64,000 nucleotides of DNA from Candidatus Sabulitectum silens (GCA_001875255.1 MJAN01000009.1:1-64000); one strand, 5' to 3'; positions 50,088-60,373 are shown, numbered from the stretch's first letter. A program made the numbers and translations. The notes: generated by a model not told the origin, from the sequence alone.

Positions 50088-51314
50088 ATGAGATCGGATT
50101 CCCGCACGGTTATCCACGCAGAAGTTCTGTACGACGGCGTTACCAGCCACGAAAACCGTTCCGTGGTGGTGGAAGACGGCATCATAACCGATGTGGTCAG
50201 TGGCAGGCTTGATCCAGATTTTTCAGGGTTCGTCACACCTGCCTTCATCGATGCCCATTCCCACATAGGGATGGACCGCGAGGGTGAGCCCTGGACCGAA
50301 TCCGAGACCAACGATGTCCTCGGCCAGATACTTCCGGTGAACGATCCACTCAACAGCATCTATTTCGATGACAGGGCCTTCAGTGACGCGGTGGATTTCG
50401 GCGTTCTCTACAGCTGTGTGGTTCCCGGAAGCGGAAACCTCCTGGGGGGCAGGGCGAAGGTGATAAGGAACTTCGCGGCGAACAGGAAAACCGCCGAGAT
50501 AAAGGACTATGGATACAAGATGGCCCTGGGTTTCAACCCCAGGTCCACCACCGAATGGAAGGGAGACCGCCCCAACACCAGAATGGGTATCTATGCCCTC
50601 CTCGAACAGAAGCTCTCCGATGTGGTGAGCAAGAGGAAGAAGGCTGACCTGAAGAGGCGGAGGGACCTTCACAAGCTGAAGCAGGATGCCGGGAAGAACT
50701 CATACACCCCTGAGGATATCGAATTTCAGAACTCTTTGATCGAAGAGGAGTACACCAACACCTTCAGCCCTCCGGAGAATGCCCTCCTGGAGCTTATGTC
50801 CGGTGAAAAACAGCGAAGGTCCATGTACACAAGGAAGACGATGTTCTCTATCTGATAGAACTTGCGGAAAGGTTCGGCATCAGGGTCACCGCCGACCACA
50901 CCTGCGATGTGTTTCACACACAGATCTTCAACGAGCTGGCCCGGGCTGAGATCCCGGTGGTTTACGGCCCATGGGTCCGTTGGATACAAGGTGGAGCTGA
51001 AGCACGCTTACTATCAGAATGCCGGGCTGTTAATGAAGTCCGATGCGTTCTATGGCCTTATGACCGACCACCCGGTAATCTGGACGCCCTTCCTTCGGGA
51101 CAGCCTGAAGTTCTTCCTTATTCAGGGCATGTCCCCGGCGGACGCCATATCCCTGATAACACTGCGAAACGCCAGGATACTCGGTCTGGACCCTTCGCTG
51201 GGCTCGGTTGAGAAGGGCAAGACCGCAAGCATCGTTGTGTGGAACAGGGATCCCCTCAGTCTTGCGGCATTTCCTTCAATGGTAATGGCCGAGGGGGAGG
51301 TTATCAGGTCTTAG
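50088..51314 (+). CDS. Amidohydrolase (imidazolonepropionase-like), frameshifted
   Basis: Metal-dependent hydrolase of ~408 residues. N-terminal barrel-flanking strand VVVEDGIITDVVSG, then FVTPAFIDAHSHIGM with the HxH metal pair; GVLYSCVVPGSGNLLGGRAKVIR; IRVTADHTCDVFHTQIFNEL with a metal His; late VIWTPFLRDSLKFFLIQGM-SPADAISLITLRNARILGLD-GSVEKGKTASIVVWNRDPL, the family C-terminus. A Lys/Glu-rich helical insertion lies in the middle. Frames break near 50815 and 50980. Substrate unknown. The 3' end overlaps the convergent histidine-kinase gene by 11 bp. Confidence 0.82.
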
Positions 51315-52434
51315 CTTCGGGAAGGGTGAATGTGAACACGGTGCCCACACCGGGGCTGCTGGTGAATCCCACGGAGCCCTGAAGGATCTTTCTCCGAAGA
51401 GCTTCATTGACCATGTCCCGAAACCCCTTCCGGGGCCTTCCTTGGTGCTGAAGTTGCGCTGGAAAACCCTCCGGGCAGCATCGGCGGGGATAAGGGCCGT
51501 GTTGTGAACCGAGAAACTTGTTGCGTCGTTGCCGTGAACACCGCTCACCGTTACGGTACCACCTTTTTCCGTTGCTTCCAGGGCATTGATTATCATGTTC
51601 ATCAGGATCCTGGAGAGCAGCGAAGGGTCGGTGAAAACCTTCCTGGAGGGCAGCGGTTTCCTGAAGATCAGGTTCTTGCCCGCCGCCGCCGGGTGTTCCC
51701 TGAAGAAAAGCTCCATTTCATCCATGAACTCCTGCAGGATAACCTCTTCCTTCGCCGGTTCGTATTCGGACCTGTTCTCGGCGGAGATGCACCGCTGTAT
51801 CTCCACCTCCCTGGCCAGGCGGAAGGCGGTGTTCCTCATTATGGAAGCCAGATATGAGGGGTGTTCAGCTTCCAGAAGCTCCCCGGCCTGGAGCAGAAGG
51901 GTGAGCATATTGTTCACATCGTGGAAGAAGGTTCGTTCAAGGGCGGCCATCCTCTGGCTGAATGACACATCCTGAAGGAAGATCATTATGAAGGGCTCTT
52001 CCCTTATCTGAATGTGCCTGGCCTTTACAAGAAAGGCAAAATCGGCCTCTTTGCCGTTCTGTGTTGTGGTGAGGGCGCACAATCTTTCCGCGGGACCCTT
52101 CTCGGCAAGGGCGGCCACAATGGCCAGCTGCGCCGCAGGTGGAACAGAACCTCGTGGTTCCGCAGCCCCCGGGCTGGTCATTGCAGTGCACGCAGTGAAG
52201 GGCTTCACCGGGGCGGCTCCCGAAAACCGAGACTGGATCGTCGATACCCAGCAGTCTCATGAATGAATCGTTCAGGGAGAGGATCTGTCTTTCCTCGTTC
52301 AGCACCGCCAGAAGACCGCAGACCGTGTTAAGCAGCCCGGAAACCAGGGAACTCTCACCAACGAACCTGATCTGTTCCTCAAGATGCTCCGGTTCCGCCC
52401 GGGCCGCCGGAGCGAAATGGGTACCTTCGGCCAT
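51304..52434 (-). CDS. PAS-domain sensor histidine kinase with Cys cluster (frameshifted)
   Basis: Cytoplasmic sensor kinase of ~377 residues with no membrane segment. PAS domain: GLLAVLNEERQILSLNDSFMRLLG, followed by a Cys-rich motif LHCVHCNDQPGGCGTTRFCSTCGA that probably binds a metal or Fe-S cluster. Dimerisation/phosphoacceptor: RTFFHDVNNMLTLLLQAGE (His-Asp-Val-Asn-Asn). HATPase: LSRILMNMIINALEATEKGG, then GPGRGFGTWSMKLFGER. Frames break near 52160 and 51430-51400. No response regulator is adjacent, so it is an orphan. Promoter at 52469-52497. Confidence 0.8.
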
Positions 52435-52468
52435 TGGATATTATCCTTTCCCCATGATCTGCTCTTTA

Positions 52469-52497
52469 ATAATTGAACACTGCTTCCTTCAAGTCAA
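52469..52497 (-). promoter_or_regulatory. Promoter of the orphan histidine kinase
   Basis: Minus-strand TTGACT, 17-bp spacer, AATTAT, 35 bp before the ATG. Confidence 0.5.
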
Positions 52498-52755
52498 TGG
52501 CGGAGTAATCCGCAGAAGCCCCGCAAACGGGTTTTATCAACATAATACTGAGTAAAAATGATTACTGATGAAGGTAACACAGAGGGGATATACCGAACCC
52601 CTTGCGCATTGAAAACTTTGCACCATATTAAAGCCATGGCGAAGGAAGCGCGGCAAGTAGTTTGTCGAACCGAGAGCGCCTTTACTGGAGAACACAGACC
52701 GGACATAGAAACTTGGCCGGCTGGTGTTCACCGAAACTGTATTGGACTGCAAAGA
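52498..52755 (+). promoter_or_regulatory. Leader region of the RRM gene
   Basis: A 258-bp region without a protein gene. A plausible promoter is TTGCGC (52602-52607), 18-bp spacer, TATTAA (52626-52631), leaving a ~117-nt untranslated leader that ends with no clear Shine-Dalgarno (only AAAGA). Long leaders are common for bacterial RRM and cold-shock genes, so RNA structure may control translation (inference). Confidence 0.35.
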
Positions 52756-53024
52756 ATGAAAATGTATGTAGGGAACCTGGCGTTCTCAGTTACCGATGGC
52801 GAGCTCGAGAATCTCTTTTCAGCCTGTGGCACCGTTAAAAGCGCCCAGGTGATCACCGACCGCGATTCCGGCAGATCAAAGGGATTTGGTTTTGTTGAGA
52901 TGTCAAGCGCATCCGAGGCCGAGGCAGCCATCGACAAGTTCGACGGCTACGAGCTCAGCGGAAGAAGCATCAAGGTCAACAAGGCAAAGCCAGGGAAGAC
53001 CGCCCCGCCAGGTCCAGATACTAA
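52756..53024 (+). CDS. RNA-binding protein with one RRM domain (frameshifted near the end)
   Basis: About 89 residues. RNP2 is MYVGNLAF and RNP1 is KGFGFVEM, both complete with the aromatic residues that stack on RNA; the second half has SASEAEAAIDKFDGYELSGRSIKVNKAKP. A missing base at ~52991 sends the frame past the true end; restoring it gives the typical basic tail REDRPARSRY and a TAA, just before the terminator at 53044. Such small RRM proteins act as RNA chaperones, often cold-inducible. Confidence 0.88.
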
Positions 53025-53043
53025 GAGCATAAGCTCCATAAAG

Positions 53044-53071
53044 AAGGGGGTCGGCGTTTCGCCGGCCCCTT
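53044..53071. terminator. Bidirectional hairpin between the RRM and LCCL genes
   Basis: Stem AAGGGG(G)TCGGCG / CGCCGGCCCCTT with a 3-nt loop, 20 bp after the restored RRM stop. On the minus strand it is followed by CTTCTTT, so it also serves the convergent gene. Confidence 0.7.
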
Positions 53072-53089
53072 GCCGTATACAGGGAAGTA

Positions 53090-53455
53090 TCAGATGGCCT
53101 CTACAGAGTAACTTCCGCTCCAGCTGCCGTAGTCCCAGCTGGTTACTCCATTGCTTTCCGTGCCCTGGTATTCTTCCTCTCCGGGAAGGATGGTAACCTT
53201 GACGACACCTGTTTCGTCGTTTTCAAGGACGCCGGCGTGGACCGCAGCGGTTGCCAGGTTGGAGTCATCGGTGTAGATGTCCGTTCCCCAGACCCCGCCG
53301 GTGGTGCTGCCCGTCACCTCGAAGTAAAGGACCTCGTCGGTGCGATCCCTGAAAGCCGTGAGGTTGCCCGGATCGGGAAGACCCTCGATTGGAGCTTCGC
53401 CGCAGCCCATGAGGATCATGAGAGCCGCCCCGAGGATGGTAAGTTTCATCGTCAT
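53090..53455 (-). CDS. LCCL-domain lipoprotein
   Basis: A 121-residue protein with a lipoprotein signal (MTMKLTILGAALMILMGC, lipobox LMGC) and an LCCL-like domain (PF03815): GGVWGTDIYTDDSNLATAA, VHAGVLENDETGVVKVTILPG, YQGTESNGVTSWDYGSWSGSY. LCCL domains are best known in animal extracellular proteins but occur in bacteria; ligand unknown. Intact. The ATG at 53455 (SD AGAGGGGG) or 53449 may be used. Confidence 0.78.
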   Translation of the reverse strand: MTMKLTILGAALMILMGCGEAPIEGLPDPGNLTAFRDRTDEVLYFEVTGSTTGGVWGTDIYTDDSNLATAAVHAGVLENDETGVVKVTILPGEEEYQGTESNGVTSWDYGSWSGSYSVEAI

Positions 53456-53556
53456 TATTCCCCCTCTGTTCCGGGGAAGGAGATCTTCCCCTGTTGCAGA
53501 TCACCGGTGACAGCCCGTAAAGAGTAATCGCCGGACACTTCGTGCATATCCTGATA

Positions 53557-53585
53557 ATAATACAGGACAGCATAACCCGGGTCAA
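53557..53585 (-). promoter_or_regulatory. Promoter of the LCCL lipoprotein gene
   Basis: Minus-strand TTGACC, 17-bp spacer, TATTAT, leaving a ~95-nt leader. Confidence 0.6.
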
Positions 53586-53666
53586 CGGAATACAGCAACT
53601 AACCGGTGCTGGACCGCAGATGATCCCCATTCCCGGTAAGGGGGCTTGACCGGGACCGGTTTTCCC

Positions 53667-53696
53667 TTGATATTAACTAAATGGTTAAACTATACA
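53667..53696 (+). promoter_or_regulatory. TetR-operon promoter with embedded operator
   Basis: TTGATA (53667-53672), 18-bp spacer, TATACA (53691-53696). A perfect inverted repeat TTAACTAAATGGTTAA (53673-53688) fills the spacer, exactly where a repressor would block RNA polymerase. The first gene of the operon is a TetR regulator, so autorepression is the likely scheme. Confidence 0.7.
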
Positions 53697-53711
53697 GTTA
53701 ATGGAGGTGCA

Positions 53712-54358
53712 ATGGCATCGGGGGAAGGTTGACGAGAAGACGATACTGAAGGCCGCGGCCAGGGTTTTCGGCCGAGAAGGGGTGGGAGCGGGGCAAGGGT
53801 GGACGAGATCGCCGCCGAGGCCGGGCTGAACAAGGCCATGCTCTACTACCGCGTGGGAGACAAGGAAGAGCTCTACAGAAGGGTGGTGCTCCAGGGGCAG
53901 GAGCTGTTCAAAAGTTCCGTGGAAAGGGCGATTGCCGGTTCATCAGGCCCGGAAGAGGCGGTGAATGCCATCATTGAAGCCATAGCGATGAACGCAGGGG
54001 AGAACCGGCTTGTTCCCTCCATTATTCTCAGGGAGATCGCCGGGGGAGGGGCAACCCTTCCCGGTGAGGGCCTCGACGGGATAGGGAAGCTCATGGAGCT
54101 GATCAGGAACCTTATCAATGAGGGGGTGGAGAAGGGCGTTTTCAGGAAGATAGACCCCGGAGCCCTTCAGTTCATGGTCATCGGTGCCGTGTTCACCCTG
54201 TCCCTCACCGGGGATATTCGGCGAAGGACAGCACCGGGTTCACCGGGGCCTGTCACCCCGGCGAAATATCCGAGGCCGTGTGTAACATCCTAAAGGGGGA
54301 ATTCTTCGAGGAGGTGAGGAATGAAAAGGATCCTGTATGCATTGCCGCTGCTTCTTAA
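53712..54358 (+). CDS. TetR-family repressor (frameshifted)
   Basis: Regulator of the downstream exporter, ~210 residues. The helix-turn-helix reconstructs as KTILKAAARVFGREGVGAARVDEIAAEAGLNKAMLYYRVGDKEELY from frames joined near 53728 and 53795. The ligand domain is helical (VNAIIEAIAMNAGENRLVPSIILREIAGGG, a pattern of CecR/YbiH-type regulators). A further break near 54215 puts the C-terminus (CHPGEISEAVCNIL) in a frame that stops at 54358; without it the ORF ends at 54293. Start ATG follows GGAGGTG. TetR adjacent to a YbhG-like adaptor mirrors E. coli cecR-ybhGFSR. Confidence 0.8.
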
Positions 54359-55265
54359 TCTATCCTGTGGAACGGATGAAAACCTCTTTTCTGCCACTAT
54401 GGAGATAGACGAGGTAAGCGTATCCGCCAGGGTAGGGGGGCAGATCACCGGGATCCATGTGTCAGAGGGGGACATGGTGTCCCGGGGGGATCTTCTTGTG
54501 AAGCTGGACGAAACGGAGTACCTGCTGGCCCTTTCCCGGGCGGAGGCGTCGCTCTCATCGGCGGAGGCCGGGCTTGAGACCCTTCTTCAGGGAACCCGGC
54601 GGCAGCAGATAGTTTCAGCTTCCGCCTCGGTGGAAGCCGCCAGGGCTGAAATGATCCAGAGGGAAACCGACCTCCTCAGGGCGAGGGAACTCTTCGCCGC
54701 CGGTGCTCTGTCGGAACAGAGCCTTCAGGCCGCGGAGACAGCTGCGGTGGCGGCGGCATCAAGGTACGACTCAGCTTTTCAGGGTTACTCCCTGGCCGCC
54801 GAGGGGGCCAGGTCAACTGAGATAAGGGCGGCGGAGGCCGGCGTGGCCGGCGCCCTGGCCGGTGTGGAAATGGCCGGGAGTAACCTTGAGTGGACCGGTG
54901 TGACATCCCCGATATCCGGAAGGGTCACGGGGATCGACGCCCTCACCGGCGAGAACTTTCCTCCGGGAATGACACTGCTTACGGTTGCCCCTATGGACAC
55001 CGTCAAGGTGGTCTTCTACATTCCCCAGCCTCTGCTTTCCAGGGTTGCTCCCGGGGATCCGGGTTGAGGTTACCGCCGCCGGGGAGGAACCCGTTGCCGG
55101 TGTTGTTTCCATGGTGGCCTCCTCCGCGGAGTTCACCCCCTCTTCTGTGGAGACCCGTGAAGGCAGGACCAGTCTGGTCTACAGGGTGGAGGGCCGCCTG
55201 CCCAACCCCGGCGGGGTATTCAAGGGGGGATGCCGGTGGACGCAAGACTTACGGAGCTTCAGTGA
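54321..55265 (+). CDS. HlyD/YbhG-type membrane fusion protein (frameshifted)
   Basis: Periplasmic adaptor of an ABC exporter, ~314 residues. A lipoprotein-like signal (MKRILYALPLLLNLSC), lipoyl motif VSARVGGQITGIHVSEGDMVSRGDLLVKLD, a long coiled-coil hairpin rich in Ala/Glu (ALSRAEASLSSAEAGLE ... ARELFAAGALSEQSLQAAETAAV), the second lipoyl half WTGVTSPISGRVTGIDALTGE, and a beta-barrel. Frames break near 55060 and 55228; the end restores as GGMPVDARLTELQ. SD GAGGTGAGG. The stop overlaps the GTG of the first ATPase gene. Confidence 0.88.
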
Positions 55266-56154
55266 CCGTCAGCTTAAAGGACCTGAAGAAGGCTTTCGGA
55301 AGTGTAAGGGCGGTTGACGGGATCTCATTTCATGTTGAACGGGGTGAGGTGTTCGGGCTGGTTGGCCCCGACGGCGCCGGAAAGACAACCACAATGAGGA
55401 TGCTGGCGGCAATTCTTTCCCCGGACTCCGGCACAGCCTCCATACTGGGGCTGGACAGCGCCCTGGAAAGGGAGGGGATACACGACCGCATAGCATATAT
55501 GAGCCAGCGTTTCGGCCTTTATCAGGATCTTACGGTAATGGAGAACATCCAGTTCTACGGGGACATGTACGGGGTTTACGGCAAAGAGGCTGAGGAGTCC
55601 ATTGACAGGCTTCTTCACTGGAGCGGCCTTTCCCCCTTCAGAAAAGACCCGCCGGGAAGCTCTCCGGCGGTATGAAGCAGAAACTCGGCCTTGCCTGCGC
55701 CCTGGTGCACACACCTGAGCTGCTCCTGCTTGACGAACCCACCAACGGGGTTGACCCGGTGAGCCGCAGGGAGTTCTGGGACCTTCTTTACAACCTCGTT
55801 GAGGAGGGTCTTAGCATAGTCCTCACCACCGCCTACCTCGACGAGGCGGAGAGGTGTCACAGGCTTGCCTTCATGGACCGGGGAAGGATTACGGCCACAG
55901 GGACCCCCGGGGAGATAACCGCCATGATTCCAGGCGGCGTGGAAAGCTTCCCATCGCCTGAACCCTTTGGGGACTCGGAGAGGATAGCCGCCGCCGGCGG
56001 GATCTCCACGGTTTTCGGCAGCGAAGTGCACGTAATGGGCGGGATCGATTACGATCAGATGAAGACTGCCCTGGGCAGGGATGTGGAACTCCGCAGGATA
56101 GATCCCTCGGTGGAGGACGCCTTCGTTTACCTCTCGACGGTGTCCAGTGGCTGA
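55262..56154 (+). CDS. ABC transporter ATPase 1 (YbhF N-half-like), frameshifted
   Basis: Nucleotide-binding subunit, ~297 residues. Walker A GLVGPDGAGKTTTMRML, Q-loop region AYMSQRFGLYQDLTVMEN, signature KLSGGMKQKLGLACAL, Walker B LLLLDEPTNGVDPVSRRE, H-loop replaced by LTTAYLDEAER (Tyr/Ala instead of the usual His), followed by a C-terminal extension. One frameshift near 55650. In E. coli YbhF the two ATPase halves are fused; here they are separate overlapping genes. The missing H-loop His may make one site degenerate. Confidence 0.88.
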
Positions 56155-56868
56155 ACACGCCGTGGTGCTTCGGGACCTCACGAAGAAGTTCGGTGATTTC
56201 ACCGCGGTGAACGGCATCTCCCTCACTGTGGAGAAGGGAGAGATATTCGGCTTCCTGGGGGCCAACGGCGCCGGCAAGTCCACCACCATAAGAATGCTCT
56301 GCGGAATACTGAGACCTACCTCCGGAAGGGGAATAGTGGGTGGTGTGGACATAACCCGCACACCGGAGAATGTGAAGGATTTCATAGGCTACATGAGCCA
56401 GAAGTTCTCCCTCTACGATGACCTCACCATAGGGGAGAACCTGGACTTCTACGCGGGTATCTACTCCGTTCCCGACAGGGAAAGGGCCATTGGGAAAGCC
56501 CTTGCCGACGCCGGTCTCACCGGAATGGGAAAGAAGCTCACCGGAAGCCTTCCCATGGGGTGGAAGCAGCGGCTGGCCCTGGCCTGCTCCGTTATGCACG
56601 GTCCCTCGATACTCTTCCTCGATGAGCCCACCTCAGGTGTGGACCCAATACCAGAAGGAAATTCTGGGCGGGTATAAGGGAACTGGCCTCCAGGGGAACC
56701 ACGGTGTTCGTCACCACCCACTACATGCTCGAGGCGGAGTACTGCGACAGGATCTCCATAATGAAGACCGGAGATGTGGTTGCCATGGGTTCGCCGGAGG
56801 AGCTGAAAGAGGGCGGAAAGACCCTTGAGGATGTTTTCATCTCCCTTGTGAAAAGGGGTGCAGAATGA
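56147..56868 (+). CDS. ABC transporter ATPase 2 (YbhF C-half-like), frameshifted
   Basis: Second nucleotide-binding subunit, ~240 residues. Walker A GFLGANGAGKSTTIRML, Q-loop GYMSQKFSLYDDLTIGEN, signature-like GSLPMGWKQRLALACSV (degenerate in place of LSGGM), Walker B SILFLDEPTSGVDP, H-loop VFVTTHYMLEAEYCD with His present. One frameshift near 56650. GTG start overlaps ATPase 1. Complementary defects (ATPase 1 lacks the H-loop His, ATPase 2 has a degenerate signature) suggest an asymmetric heterodimer with one active composite site. Confidence 0.88.
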
Positions 56869-57958
56869 ATCCCAGGCGGGTAAAGGCAATCGCAAGGAAG
56901 GAATTCCTTCATGTTCTCAGGGATCCCAGGAGCCTGGGGATGGGCATCGCCATTCCTGTTCTGCTTCTGATACTCTTCGGGTACGGTCTCTCACTTGATG
57001 TGAGTAATGTGCCCCTGGCGGTATGGGACATGGACGGTTCAACGGTTTCCAGGGACCTTGCCCGGTCCTTCGTGAACTCCGAGGCCTTCAGCCCCGCCGG
57101 TGCCATTCACTCACACGAAGAGGTGGAGAACGCCCTTCAACAGGGGAGGCCACTGCGGTGCTGGTGATCCCGCAGGATTATTCCGAAGGGCTACGCCGGG
57201 GGGAAGGGTCAGAGCTTCAGTTCCTGGTTGACGGCAGCGACTCGAACACCGCAAGGCTTTCCATAATGTACGCCACCGGGATACTTCAGAGAACCGGTGC
57301 AGCCCGGCGGGGGGTAAGCATGATAAGCGCCTATAACCCCGCCATGGACACCACATGGTCCATTATTCCCGGTCTCATCGCCATCATCGTGAACGTGATA
57401 GCCGCCATGCTCACATCCCTCTGTGTGGCCAGGGAGTGGGAGAACGGCACCATGGAGCAGCTGGTCTCCACCCCGGTGCGGAAGGCGGAGTTCATACTGG
57501 GCAAGCTGGTTCCCTACTACTGCATAGGGATAATAGACATAGTGATAGCGGTGATAATGGCCCTTTTCCTCTTCGGGATACCACTGGCGGGGAGCATCTT
57601 CTCCCTTGCCCTGGTCAGCGGTGTGTTCCTCCTGGGAGCCCTTTCCGTGGGAATGCTCATAAGCATCTTCGCCGGTTCCCAGCTCCTTGCAAGCCAGCTT
57701 TCGCTGATAATCACCTTCCTTCCCGGGTTCATCCTCTCCGGGTTCGTTTATGACATCGGGGCAATGCCCGCCGCGGTGGCTCATTTCACCAGGATCATAC
57801 CCGCCAGGTACTTCGTTTCCCTTCTGCGGGCCATCTTCCTGAAGGGTGTCTGGGGGCCTGCCCTCACACTGGACCTCGCCCTTCTTGGGCTGTTCACCCT
57901 GATCGTTCTGGGGGTATCAAGGCGCCGGCTTCACCTGGACCTGGACGGCGGAGGATGA
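56865..57958 (+). CDS. ABC-2 type permease 1 (YbhS/YbhR-like), frameshifted
   Basis: Membrane subunit, ~365 residues, with one N-terminal helix, a large periplasmic domain and five C-terminal helices. RRVKAIARKEFLHVLRDPRSLGMG and IPVLLLILFGYGLSLD open it; MIPGLIAIIVNVIAAMLTSLCVAREWENGTMEQLVSTPVRKAEFILGK is the hallmark ABC-2 region; FLPGFILSGFVYDIGAMP follows. One frameshift near 57145. Start overlaps ATPase 2 (ATGA), and the stop overlaps permease 2 (ATGA). Confidence 0.88.
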
Positions 57959-59003
57959 AAGCACGAAGACTTCGGTTCATGCTGAAAAAGGAACTGCTTC
58001 AGACCTTCCGTGACCCCAGGATGCGGATGGTGATACTGGTGGTCCCGGTGTTCCAGACGCTGGTGTTCGGCTATGCGGTGACAACCGACGTGAACCGGGT
58101 GGAAACCGCCATAGTTGATCTGGCGTCCACCCCCGAGAGCAGGTCGGTGATAAGTGATTTCACCTCATCGGGGATATTCCTGCCCTCGGTGGTGGCAGAT
58201 GACTACGCAACGGCATGGGCGGCGCTGGACCAGGGGGAGGTACAGGCGATGCTCTTCTTCGATCCACGGGGAAAGATTCAGGTGGTGACCGACGGCAGCA
58301 GGGGAATATCCTCCGGAGTTACCGCGGGATACGCCTCGGCCATTCTGTCATCCAGGAACGCTCCCCCCGTTGAACTCCGTTCCAGGGCCTGGTACAATCC
58401 CCTTCTGGAGAGCCGCAACTTCTACGTGCCCGGTGTTATAGCCATGATGGTGATGGTTATCACACTGATACTCAGCAGCATGGCGGTGGTCAGGGAGAAG
58501 GAGATAGGCACCATGGAGCAGATAATGGTGACCCCCATAAAAAGGTGGGAGTTCATAGTGGGGAAGACCCTCCCATTCGCCGCCATAGGCATGGTCAATG
58601 TGCTGGTGGTCAGTGCCGTGGCGGTGCTCTGGTTCAATATTCCCCTCAGGGCAGCATTCCCCTTCTCATGCTGGCCTCTGTACTCTACCTGATGAACACC
58701 CTGGGTATGGGGTTGCTGATATCCACGGTGTCATCCACCCAGCAGCAGGCCATGCTCTCAAGCTTCTTCTTCATCTTTCCCGCCACACTGCTCTCCGGCT
58801 TTGCCTTCCCAATAGAGAACATGCCCGGTGCTATCCGTGCCCTGACACTTCTCAACCCTGTTCGCTACATGATGACGGTTCTAAGGGAGATCTTCCTGAA
58901 GGGCAACGGCCTGGAAACCCTCTGGCCGCAGTTTCTCGCACTGCTGATGCTGGGAAGCGCCCTGCTCGCAGGGGCTACCCTAAGGTTCAGAAAGACAATC
59001 TGA
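57955..59003 (+). CDS. ABC-2 type permease 2 (YbhR-like), frameshifted
   Basis: Second membrane subunit, ~350 residues. FMLKKELLQTFRDPRMRMVILVVPVFQTLVFGYAV; MMVMVITLILSSMAVVREKEIGTMEQIMVTPIKRWEFIVGKTLPF; SSFFFIFPATLLSGFAFPIENMPGAI; LLNPVRYMMTVLREIFLKGNG. One frameshift near 58655. Closes the six-gene operon: TetR, adaptor, two ATPases, two permeases. In E. coli the equivalent system exports drugs and Na+ or Li+; the substrate here is unknown. Confidence 0.88.
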
Positions 59004-59010
59004 CCCAATC

Positions 59011-59081
59011 CAAAGCCATCCGTAAATTTGACAAATAGATTCCATAAGACTAAACAGCACAACAATATAAGCATGCCCATG
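59011..59081. repeat. ~70-bp direct repeat, left copy
   Basis: Shares CCATC-GTAAAT-TGACAAATAG and, after a diverged middle, AACAATATA-GCAT-CATG with 60374-60444, in the same orientation. The pair flanks the flavodiiron gene. Confidence 0.65.
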
Positions 59082-59172
59082 TTTTGATATAGGAATCGGT
59101 TTACTGCTTAAAAATACAAGGCATATGCAATCACTCCCCGGGAGTTCAGCTCACCGGTATTCTCAAAAAGGT

Positions 59173-60355
59173 TCAGAGAGCCCGGGCTGTTTCCCTTCCG
59201 AATGCTTCGCACTTATCCATTTCTTCTTCATCGGGGTTCCAGAGATTTTTCAGACCTGGAGATAGGATTTCGAAGCCGGCCTTTTCCAGCCATTCTGTGA
59301 TACGGGGCACAGACTCGCCGCTCCAGCCGTAGCAGCCGAAGGCGGCGGCCTTTTTCCCCTTGAAGCGGAGCCCCTCTATCTCCTCAAGGATCCCGGCTGT
59401 GCCGCTGGTTATTCCCTTTCCGATGGTGGGAGAGCCCACTAGAACGGCTTTGGACCTGAAAACTTCTGTGATGATGTCGTTCTTGTCCGACTTGGGTATG
59501 TTGAAGAGCTTCAGGGTGATGTCCGATCTTTCCAGGTTGATCCCCCTGGCGATGCCTTCAGCCATTGTCTTCGTGCCCTCCCACATAGTGTCGTAGAGAA
59601 TGGTCACCTGATTCTCAGCATAGCTGTCCGCCCATTCGAGATACTTCTCAACTATCTGAACCGGGTTGTCCCTCCATATGACGCCATGACTTGTGGCAAT
59701 GATATCAATTGGAATGTGCATGGCCAGCACTTCATTTATCTTCTTCGTCACAAGGGAGCTGAAGGGAGTGAGTATGTTTGCGTAGTACTTGATGCACTCC
59801 TGCATCAGCTCAGCCTGATCGACCAGGTCGTTGAAGAGTAGTTCGGTGGCATAGTGCTCACCGAAGGCGTCGTTGCTGAAGAGCACATTCTCACCGGTAA
59901 GGTAGGTGGCCATGCTGTCCGGCCAGTGGAGCATGGGCATCTCGACGAAGACAAGGGTTTTTCCACCGCCGATGTCCATTGTGTCCCCGGTCTTGACTGT
60001 TTTGAAGTTCCAGTCCTGGTGGTACTGGCCCTTCAGGGATTTCACCGCATTGGCTGTACAGTAGATCGGGGTGTCGGGAATTTGCTTCATGAGCTCCGGC
60101 AGAGCGCCGCTGTGATCCACCTCGCCGTGATTCGCCACCACGAAGTCGATGTCCCCTGGATCCACCTCCTTCTTCAGGTTCTTCACGAATTCTTTGGCAA
60201 AGGGCTTCCAGACGGTATCAATGAGAACGATTTTATCACCCTGACGAGGTAGCTGTTGTATGTGGACCCCTGTGTGTAGAGTACTCGCCGCCGTGGAACT
60301 TCCGTAGCTCCCAGTCAACCTTGCCTACCCAGGTTATGCTGTCGGTTATCTTCAT
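59173..60355 (-). CDS. fprA: A-type flavodiiron protein (frameshifted at the N-terminus)
   Basis: O2- or NO-reducing flavoprotein of anaerobes, ~393 residues. Metallo-beta-lactamase domain with the di-iron ligands: NHGEVDHSGALPELM (HxExDH), PMLHWPDSMATYL, FSNDAFGEHYATE (Asp), TSHGVIWRDN (His). Flavodoxin domain: VTILYDTMWEGTKTMAEGIARG (FMN phosphate loop), VLVGSPTIGKGITSG, AAAFGCYGWSGESVPRITEWLE. Two breaks near 60265 and 60243 hide the start MKITDSITWVGKVDWELRKFHGGEYSTHRG. The ATG follows GGGAGG. Protects the fermentative lifestyle from oxygen or nitric oxide; reductant probably rubredoxin-like. Confidence 0.9.
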
Positions 60356-60373
60356 TCCCATTACCTCCCCTTC

